Source: Sulfurimonas sp.
GTDB lineage: Bacteria > Campylobacterota > Campylobacteria > Campylobacterales > Sulfurimonadaceae
Length of the DNA: 47,705 nt
Reading direction: 5' to 3'
NCBI GenBank assembly: GCA_027019335.1
Contig: JALUWV010000064.1
Location: forward strand, 1 to 47,705
Part shown: positions 42,082 through 47,705 of the stretch, one piece after another
How the letters are laid out: every line of letters starts with the position of its first letter
Position numbering within the stretch: the first letter of the stretch is position 1
Notes under the pieces: model-generated
The model's database searches: none
Seen by the model: the letters and a program-made list of their open reading frames with translations, nothing else
Told to the model about the DNA's origin: nothing
Made by a program: the position numbers and the translations under genes

Positions 42082-43152
42082 CTATAATTTCCCATACATT
42101 TCGTTATAAAATTTAAGAGCATATCGATCACTCATCGAAGCCATATAATCAGCAACAACTCTATGCTTGTTACGATATGCAAGCTGTTTGTAGTAAAAAA
42201 GAGGAAGCATTTTTTCTTCCTCCATTAAACCCTTATAAAGCCCTATTATCGCCTGTTTTCCCGCATACATTTTTCGCACAATACTCTTATGTTGGTACAT
42301 TTTTTGAAAAAGTATTTTTTTAAGTTTTTTGAGTTTTGTCTCTAATGTTCTCTCCATCCCTATAGGCATGAGATTCTCTTTATCTAAAAGTCTTGGTGTC
42401 GAGTAATCAAGCAGGGAATAGACAAGATGATTGATAAGATGCGAACTAAAACGGTAGCGAAACATCTCCTCTTCTTGCTCTGAGATACCCTCTTCTTGTA
42501 CCTTTTGCAAGATCTCTTGCACAAGTTCACTCTCCTTTAAATCTGCAAAAGTGATAATCCCTGAGTTAATCCCATCATCAATATCATGACTCGTATAGGC
42601 AATCTCATCTGCCCTATCGACAATCATCGCTTCAAAAGAGGGGTGTTTGTCAAGGTTAAATTGTTCATGAATTTTTGCAGGTAAAAAAGATTTATGGTAC
42701 GGGTAGGAGTGTTTTAAAATGCCCTCTAAAGTCGCAAAAGTGAGGTTGAGTCCATCAAAACCTTGGTAGCGTTTCTCAAGTGCTGTCACCACACGAAAGC
42801 TCTGAAAATTATGCTCAAACCCATGCTTAAAACCATCATCTTTTAAGCACTCATCAAGGGTATCCCCACCTACATGTCCAAAAGGAGTATGCCCCAAATC
42901 ATGAGCTAACGCAATGGCTTCAGCTAAAGATTCATTGAGTCCAAGTTGTGAGGTAATAGAGCGTGCAATTTGGGAGACTTCTATAGAGTGTGTAAGACGT
43001 GTACGAAAAAAATCGCCCTCATGGTTTAAAAAAACCTGCGTTTTATACTCGAGTTTACGAAAGGAGCCAGAGTGAATAATGCGGTCTCTGTCTCGTGCAT
43101 AAGGATTACGAAAATCCTTATCTATTTTATGAAATCTATCGCTCGCTTGCAT
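42082..43152 (-). CDS. dgt: deoxyguanosinetriphosphate triphosphohydrolase-like HD protein
   Basis: A 356-residue HD-domain enzyme. Members split dNTPs to deoxynucleoside and triphosphate. The start RFHKIDKDFRNPYARDRDRIIHSGSFRKLEYKTQVF, then TRLTHSIEVSQIAR (first His) and ALAHDLGHTPFGHVGGDTL (His-Asp pair) are the metal site, and ADEIAYTSHDIDDG is the fourth ligand region. It lies in a minus-strand run and overlaps the phnA-like gene start by one base. Nucleotide specificity is not decidable; thyX is nearby, so dNTP balance is a shared theme. Confidence 0.93.
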   Translation of the reverse strand: MQASDRFHKIDKDFRNPYARDRDRIIHSGSFRKLEYKTQVFLNHEGDFFRTRLTHSIEVSQIARSITSQLGLNESLAEAIALAHDLGHTPFGHVGGDTLDECLKDDGFKHGFEHNFQSFRVVTALEKRYQGFDGLNLTFATLEGILKHSYPYHKSFLPAKIHEQFNLDKHPSFEAMIVDRADEIAYTSHDIDDGINSGIITFADLKESELVQEILQKVQEEGISEQEEEMFRYRFSSHLINHLVYSLLDYSTPRLLDKENLMPIGMERTLETKLKKLKKILFQKMYQHKSIVRKMYAGKQAIIGLYKGLMEEEKMLPLFYYKQLAYRNKHRVVADYMASMSDRYALKFYNEMYGKL

Positions 43153-43682
43153 TAGGCTTTTTTGATAAACTCTGTTTTGAGGTAGATTTTCGTTCCATTG
43201 ACACGACCCTCTACATGGTCGTCCATATCATTTGGTAAGGCAATTCTTGTGACCGTTGTCCCGCGTTTTGCAGTAAAACCAGCACCCTTCACATCAAGGT
43301 CTTTTAAGATGACAATGCTATCGCCTGCATGGAGTTCTACCCCATTAGCATCACGAAAGACCACCTTATTTGCTTCTGCATTGAGTGCCTTATCAAACCA
43401 AGCTTGTTCTGCCTCTTCAAAGTACATCATCTCTAACAAATCTTGACGACCAAGTTTGTTAAGGAGTATCGCTGACATTACTTTTACCGCTGGCACTTCA
43501 CTCCACATAGAGTCATTTAAACAATTAAAATGTGTCTCATCAAGTTCACCTGAGTCTATCTGCGTTTTACAATTTGCACAGACACAAACGCCACCATCTT
43601 CACCCTCTACTCCTTGAGGTACTGCTAATTCACTTACTTCTTCACTACTGCCACATAACTCACATACTTCACTTCTTGCCAT
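43152..43682 (-). CDS. PhnA/YjdM-like zinc-ribbon protein
   Basis: This 176-residue protein has an N-terminal zinc ribbon (CELCGSSEE and CANCKTQID, with another Cys pair VCVC) and a C-terminal PhnA domain (AGDSIVILKDLDVKGAGFT, then GTTVTRIALPNDMDDHVEG). Despite the name, PhnA-domain proteins have no proven role in phosphonate use. The middle is helical with WSEVPAVKVMSAILLNKLG. It overlaps dgt by one base and follows argB by 14 bases. Confidence 0.86.
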   Translation of the reverse strand: MARSEVCELCGSSEEVSELAVPQGVEGEDGGVCVCANCKTQIDSGELDETHFNCLNDSMWSEVPAVKVMSAILLNKLGRQDLLEMMYFEEAEQAWFDKALNAEANKVVFRDANGVELHAGDSIVILKDLDVKGAGFTAKRGTTVTRIALPNDMDDHVEGRVNGTKIYLKTEFIKKA

Positions 43683-43696
43683 ATCTGTTTCCTTTA

Positions 43697-44548
43697 TTAT
43701 TTTTTTATTACTGTTCCAATACCTTCGCTGGTAAATACTTCTAAAAGTATCGAGTGTTCCACTCTTCCATCGATGATATGTGCCTTTTCTACCCCTGCGT
43801 TTACTGCTTCTAAGCAGGCATCCACTTTTGGTATCATGCCGCCTACAATTGTTGCATCTTGTTTGTAAGCCTCTATCTCATCTTGTGTTAATGTTTCAAG
43901 AAGATTTTTTTCTTTATCTAACACCCCAACAATATCTGTCATGAAAATGATTTTTTTTGCACCGATTGCCGCAGCGATTTTACTTGCGGCTAAGTCTGCG
44001 TTTATATTAAATCCTGGGTGATTCACTTCATTTCCTGAGCCAATAGGGGCAATTACAGGAATAAATTTATCTTCTAAGAGTCGCTCTATGACACTGTTGT
44101 TGATGTTTACAATTTCACCGACAAGACCATATTTTCCTTTTGCTTTTGGCTCTGCTGTGATAAAATTTGCATCTTTTCCTGTCATTCCAAGGGCTTTACC
44201 GCCATGCATATTGAGCAGTGTAGTGATTTCATTGTTAATGTTTCCACTCAGCACCATCTCCACAACTTCCATTACCTGCTCATCAGTGACACGCATACCA
44301 TCAATAAATTGACTCTCAATTTCAAGTTTATCAAGCATCGCATTAATTTTTTTCCCACCACCGTGGACAACAACGGGTTTAATCCCTACAAGATACAGCA
44401 AAATAATATCTTGTGCAAATTTATCTTTTAAAGAGGGGTTTATTTGTGCAGAGCCACCATACTTAATGACAAAAATCTCATTGGTGTAGCGTTTAATGTA
44501 GGGCAGCGCCTCAAGAAGGGTCTGTGCTGTTTCAATTTTGTTGTTCAT
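43697..44548 (-). CDS. argB: acetylglutamate kinase ArgB
   Basis: ArgB phosphorylates N-acetylglutamate in arginine synthesis. The ~283-residue protein has VIKYGGSAQINPSLKDKFAQD (Lys of the phosphate site), VVVHGGGKKINAML (glycine loop), KDANFITAEPK and FNINADLAASKIAAAIGAKK, ending with the ISTEGIGTVI-like LEVFTSEGIGTVIKK. The start at 44548 is chosen because AAGGA is about six bases upstream, inside the preceding lipoprotein gene; a longer start would overlap that gene more. There are no other arg genes in the window. Confidence 0.95.
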   Translation of the reverse strand: MNNKIETAQTLLEALPYIKRYTNEIFVIKYGGSAQINPSLKDKFAQDIILLYLVGIKPVVVHGGGKKINAMLDKLEIESQFIDGMRVTDEQVMEVVEMVLSGNINNEITTLLNMHGGKALGMTGKDANFITAEPKAKGKYGLVGEIVNINNSVIERLLEDKFIPVIAPIGSGNEVNHPGFNINADLAASKIAAAIGAKKIIFMTDIVGVLDKEKNLLETLTQDEIEAYKQDATIVGGMIPKVDACLEAVNAGVEKAHIIDGRVEHSILLEVFTSEGIGTVIKK

Positions 44549-44765
44549 CAGCATCCTTAGAAAATTTAATAATGTCATCACGTTTTTGGGCTTTCTTTTT
44601 GCCTTTAAAAAATGCTTTTTCTGCCTCTTTTTCTGAGTAGTTACGACACTCTTCTGGCATCATCTGGTGGGGGTCATTGGCTATCTTGTCACACATACTT
44701 GCATTTATACTAAAGCTTGAACAAGCACTAAACGCAAGAGCGACAATGGGTATAAATTTCCACAT
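44532..44765 (-). CDS. small lipoprotein of unknown function
   Basis: A 77-residue envelope protein with a lipoprotein signal (FIPIVALAFSACSS, Cys15 the likely lipidation site). The mature part has two more cysteines (MCDKIAND, EECRNYSE) that could form a disulfide and a basic helix (AFFKGKKKAQKRDD). Function unknown. Its 3' end overlaps argB by 17 bases and it starts nine bases after thyX, so it is inside the operon. Confidence 0.75.
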   Translation of the reverse strand: MWKFIPIVALAFSACSSFSINASMCDKIANDPHQMMPEECRNYSEKEAEKAFFKGKKKAQKRDDIIKFSKDADEQQN

Positions 44766-44774
44766 CTTTTTCTC

Positions 44775-45608
44775 CTATTTTTGTTTTATAATCAGGTCTA
44801 AATATTTTTTTGGTGTTACTGCTATCATTGCCTGTGCAAGCCAGCGAATTTGAAAAAATGCCGCACCGCTATCACGAAGTGTAAAGTAGTTTTTTAGACT
44901 TCTGAGGTTAAAAGTAACCACCATATCTACTTTGACATTATCAGAAATGATGTGTTTAAAAGCATCACCGACATTGCGTTTTTTCTTGCCTGCTTGGAGG
45001 GCATCGTAGAGTTTTTGGGCATCATGAGAGAACTCCTCTAAAAGAGGCAAAGAACTTTTTGCCACCGCAATAGCATAAAAATCTTCCACCATTTCTTTTT
45101 GAAAAAGGAGCTTCTCATACATTCCTGCAATTTCAATACGATTATAATTTTCATCTGCTGTGACAAACATATCAAACGCAAGCACCTTTTGGATAAAAAA
45201 CTCTTTATCACCTGCTACTTGTGCAGCAACAAATGCATTAATAATCCCACTCATGGTATAGCGAGTGCTTCGCACACTAATGGCTTGGAGTCGGTGTCTT
45301 GCATGCTCTTGCAATACCCCTCGAGAAGTCCCACGAATAAGAAAACTCAAGTTTGCATGCTCTAAAATAGAGTGATGAAAATAGGTCCAAGCAAGGTCAT
45401 CTAAAAGCTGTGAATCATCAATCGCATTAATATCTTCACACATTGTCTCTGTTGGAAGGGTATGTTCTATGGCTTGGATAACCTCATTTTCACTATTTGA
45501 AAAGGAGTCATAACAGGTACGAGCAGCACTCTCCGCCACCCCAATACCTGTATCTTGCAGTAGCACGACCTCAGGTTTTGCATACAATATACCATGAACT
45601 TTTTCCAT
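44775..45608 (-). CDS. thyX: flavin-dependent thymidylate synthase ThyX
   Basis: ThyX methylates dUMP to dTMP with FAD and methylene-tetrahydrofolate, replacing ThyA. The 277-residue protein has the ThyX core LEHANLSFLIRGTSRGVLQE, then HARHRLQAISVRSTRYT (RHR...S..STRYT signature). DMVVTFNLRSLKNYFTLR with FFQIRWLAQAM forms the C-terminal dUMP site. A TATAAT box (45638-45633) and a GAGGAG ribosome site precede it, so it likely has its own transcript as well as read-through from pcm. Confidence 0.95.
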   Translation of the reverse strand: MEKVHGILYAKPEVVLLQDTGIGVAESAARTCYDSFSNSENEVIQAIEHTLPTETMCEDINAIDDSQLLDDLAWTYFHHSILEHANLSFLIRGTSRGVLQEHARHRLQAISVRSTRYTMSGIINAFVAAQVAGDKEFFIQKVLAFDMFVTADENYNRIEIAGMYEKLLFQKEMVEDFYAIAVAKSSLPLLEEFSHDAQKLYDALQAGKKKRNVGDAFKHIISDNVKVDMVVTFNLRSLKNYFTLRDSGAAFFQIRWLAQAMIAVTPKKYLDLIIKQK

Positions 45609-45632
45609 AAAAGACTCCTCAAATATGGTTTT

Positions 45633-45638
45633 ATTATA
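45633..45638 (-). promoter_or_regulatory. -10 box of thyX
   Basis: TATAAT on the minus strand, 24 bases before the thyX ATG at 45608. GAGGAG (45620-45615) is the ribosome site. Confidence 0.5.
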
Positions 45639-45643
45639 GCATA

Positions 45644-46342
45644 TTACTTCTGCACTCCATCTAAAACAGGCACAAAGTCACAAGCCTCAAGCTCTGTTTT
45701 TTCAATGCGTGTCCCATTTTTTTTAAATTTTGTAATGATTTGCTGATTGCCTTTTTGCATAGGAGCAACTAAGATGCCTCCATCACGTAATTGCTCAAAC
45801 AATTTTTGTGGGATACTTTTTGCCGTTGCAGAGAATAAAATCCTATCATAGGGTGCATACTGTACCCAACCGTTTTGCCCATCATCGGTTCGTGTATGGA
45901 CATTGTCTATCCCTAAAGCACGAAATCGTTTTTTCGCTTCTAACATTAATGATTCTATGCGTTCTATGGTAAAAACACCCCGAAAAAGGTGCGACAAAAC
46001 TGCTGCTTGATACCCACTTCCACACCCTATTTCAAGAACTCTATCTGCTCCTTGTGGTTCTAGGTACTCACTCATTTTTGCGACTGTCAAAGGTGAACTA
46101 ATATACTGTGAAGAACCTATAGGCAAGGCATCGAGTTTATAAGCATTATGGCGAAATCCAGAGGGAACAAACTCCTCTCTACTCGTTTTTTCTATCGCTT
46201 TTTTCACAGCATCGCTGAGTTTAAAAATCTTATCACACTCGCTTGCCAGGCGGGCTGTTTTTGTCGCTGTTATTCTGTCCAATTCCTTACCCTGATAATT
46301 ATCTCTTACTCCCTTTAAAGCAACTGTTATTCCAAAATCCAA
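45644..46342 (-). CDS. pcm: protein-L-isoaspartate O-methyltransferase
   Basis: Pcm methylates isoaspartyl residues of damaged proteins for repair. REEFVPSGFRHNAYKLDALPIGSSQYISSPLTVAKM is the family N-terminal block, and VLEIGCGSGYQAAVLSHL is the SAM-binding loop. RTDDGQNGWVQYAPYDRILFSA follows, then LRDGGILVAPMQKGNQQII. The 232-residue frame starts at TTG 46342, overlapping dbpA by 16 bases; about the first 20 residues look non-conserved, so a TTG nearer 46280 is possible. Confidence 0.92.
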   Translation of the reverse strand: MDFGITVALKGVRDNYQGKELDRITATKTARLASECDKIFKLSDAVKKAIEKTSREEFVPSGFRHNAYKLDALPIGSSQYISSPLTVAKMSEYLEPQGADRVLEIGCGSGYQAAVLSHLFRGVFTIERIESLMLEAKKRFRALGIDNVHTRTDDGQNGWVQYAPYDRILFSATAKSIPQKLFEQLRDGGILVAPMQKGNQQIITKFKKNGTRIEKTELEACDFVPVLDGVQK

Positions 46343-47685
46343 ACACTAAATTTTTTCGCTTTAATTTTCCCTTTTTGCATTCTCTTTTGTGCCTCTTCTA
46401 TAAATGCACGTTCTATCGCAACATAACTCTGTCTCTCATAAATGTCAATCTTGCCGATACTACTCCCTTTAAGTCCGCCCTCTCCTGTCAAGGCTCCCAG
46501 AATATCGCCTGCTCGAAGTTTCTCTTTTTTGCCACCCTCTATAACCAAGGTCACATACTTTGGTTGCATACTAAAACCTGCTGCTTTGCTTAAACTCGAT
46601 GCATCTTTAAAAACTCTTTGTTCATTTTTATAAAGGGCTACTTTCTCTGCTTCAAAGGCTTCGTAGAGTGTAACCGCTCTCCCTTTTGCTCCTGCTCGCC
46701 CTGTTCTGCCTATGCGATGGGTATATGTCTCTTTTCCATGAGGTAAATTAAAGTTCACAACCATAGACAAGGCTTTAATGTCAAGTCCGCGAGCCGCCAC
46801 ATCTGTCGCTACCAAAATAGAACACGAAGCATTGGCAAACTGTACTAAGACATCATTACGTTCATACTGCTCTAAATCTCCATGAATGGCTAAAGCATCT
46901 ATCTGCTCTTTTTGCAGTGCGAGGACTAACTCTTTGGCTTCGATTTTTGTGTTTGTAAAGACAATCACATTTTCTGGTTGATATGTGCTTAAAACTTGAA
47001 TTAAACTCGCTATTTTGTTCTCAGTCAAAAAGAAAATCTCTTCAATCTCATTTTTGACCTCAACACTTGCCGTTTTCACACTCACAGCATTCCTTTGAAA
47101 TGTTTTACTTACCGTTCGTATTGCATCATCATAAGTCGCGGAGAAAAGCAGAGTTTGGCGTTTTTGTGGGACAAACGAGAGAATGCTTTGAATCTCTTCA
47201 ATGAAGCCCATATCGAGCATTCTATCGGCTTCATCCAAAACCAAGGTTTGCAAATTTGAGAGTTCTAAACTCTCTTTGTTTAAATGCTTTAAAACACGTC
47301 CTGGTGTCCCAACAATAATATGTGCTTGATGCGCCAAAGAGGCGAGTTGTTTTCCAAAAGAGTCCCCACCGCACAAAATCAAAATCTTGATGTTATGTTT
47401 AAACTTTGCAAGGCGGCGTAACTCTTTTGCCACTTGATCAGCGAGTTCACGAGTAGGACACAGCACAAGTGACTGCACCCGAAACTTTTTCACATCTAAA
47501 TTTTCTAAAAGCCCTATCCCAAACGCAGCAGTCTTTCCGCTTCCTGTTTTTGCCTGAGCAATCACATCTTTTCCCTCCAAAATCAAAGGAATTGCTTCAC
47601 TTTGAATAGGAGTCATTTGTTTATATGCTAAAGCATCAAGGGTTTGGAGCATCTCCTGAGAGAGTGGAAGTTTTGAAAAGTTCAT
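46327..47685 (-). CDS. dbpA: DEAD-box RNA helicase, DbpA type
   Basis: A 452-residue ATP-dependent RNA helicase that works in ribosome assembly. Q motif MTPIQSEAIPLILEGKD, Walker A AKTGSGKTAAFG, PTRELADQVAKEL, DEAD box LVLDEADRMLDMGF, SAT (LFSATYDD), VATDVAARGLDIKA and HRIGRTGRAG are all present. The C-terminal 75 residues match the DbpA RNA-binding domain (GDILGALTGEGGLKGSSIGKIDIYERQSYVAI), which recognises 23S rRNA hairpin 92. It starts near the window edge with 20 bases of upstream sequence visible. This fits the ribosome theme seen at 15.8-18.7 kb. Confidence 0.95.
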   Translation of the reverse strand: MNFSKLPLSQEMLQTLDALAYKQMTPIQSEAIPLILEGKDVIAQAKTGSGKTAAFGIGLLENLDVKKFRVQSLVLCPTRELADQVAKELRRLAKFKHNIKILILCGGDSFGKQLASLAHQAHIIVGTPGRVLKHLNKESLELSNLQTLVLDEADRMLDMGFIEEIQSILSFVPQKRQTLLFSATYDDAIRTVSKTFQRNAVSVKTASVEVKNEIEEIFFLTENKIASLIQVLSTYQPENVIVFTNTKIEAKELVLALQKEQIDALAIHGDLEQYERNDVLVQFANASCSILVATDVAARGLDIKALSMVVNFNLPHGKETYTHRIGRTGRAGAKGRAVTLYEAFEAEKVALYKNEQRVFKDASSLSKAAGFSMQPKYVTLVIEGGKKEKLRAGDILGALTGEGGLKGSSIGKIDIYERQSYVAIERAFIEEAQKRMQKGKIKAKKFSVWILE

Positions 47686-47705
47686 AATTTTATCTTTTTG
47701 TAATT

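Overview
The window looks like part of the chromosome of a Campylobacterota bacterium, most likely a Sulfurimonas-like member of the Campylobacterales. The basis is low G+C content, very dense coding with frequent TTG and GTG starts, TATAAT-type -10 boxes placed very close to genes, a futalosine-pathway mqnA, a CetB/CetA-like split energy-taxis pair, ThyX, and an aminotransferase-hom-...-yraN order that resembles the order I remember from Campylobacter. This placement comes from reading the sequence, not from a database search.

Layout. Positions 1-7.4 kb (+ unless noted) hold the 3' end of mutY, a lone periplasmic binding protein next to a membrane diguanylate cyclase, and a 7TM-type histidine kinase and OmpR-type regulator on the minus strand. 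The regulator is divergent from an outer-membrane beta-barrel gene and an EF-hand lipoprotein gene. A DinB-type polymerase with a large insertion follows. Positions 7.4-13 kb hold mnmG with a small epimerase-like gene (-), a Sel1-repeat protein, and the PAS/chemoreceptor pair preceded by a nine-C tract. Positions 13-20.4 kb form a long plus-strand run: ribE, recQ, a membrane protein, rsmE, rpmE with a structured leader, rsmI, a second PAS protein, rlmB, and a RodZ-like protein with a periplasmic partner. Positions 20.5-31 kb hold an aminotransferase, hom, an SDR, a Cys-type formate dehydrogenase, a McrBC restriction island with a toxin-antitoxin pair between mcrB and mcrC, then yraN and an aldehyde dehydrogenase. 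Positions 31-40 kb hold a FapA-family protein (-), an RDD protein, moaA-queE-queD, an antitoxin with a decayed toxin, and a minus-strand molybdenum-cofactor operon (moaD, moaE, moeA paralog, unknown gene, moeA). Positions 40-47.7 kb hold mqnA, rpsU with a clear terminator, and a minus-strand series: dbpA, pcm, thyX, lipoprotein, argB, phnA-like, dgt, DUF481.

Themes. Molybdopterin synthesis (moaA, moaD, moaE, two moeA) serves enzymes such as the formate dehydrogenase at 23.7 kb. Four ribosome-related genes (rsmE, rpmE, rsmI, rlmB) lie close together. Environmental sensing is heavily represented: c-di-GMP, a two-component system, and two Aer-like PAS proteins. The accessory parts are the McrBC/TA island (25.8-29.3 kb) and the broken TA locus (35.7-36.1 kb). 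I see no rRNA, tRNA, CRISPR array or insertion sequence. No gene-free stretch exceeds about 180 bases.
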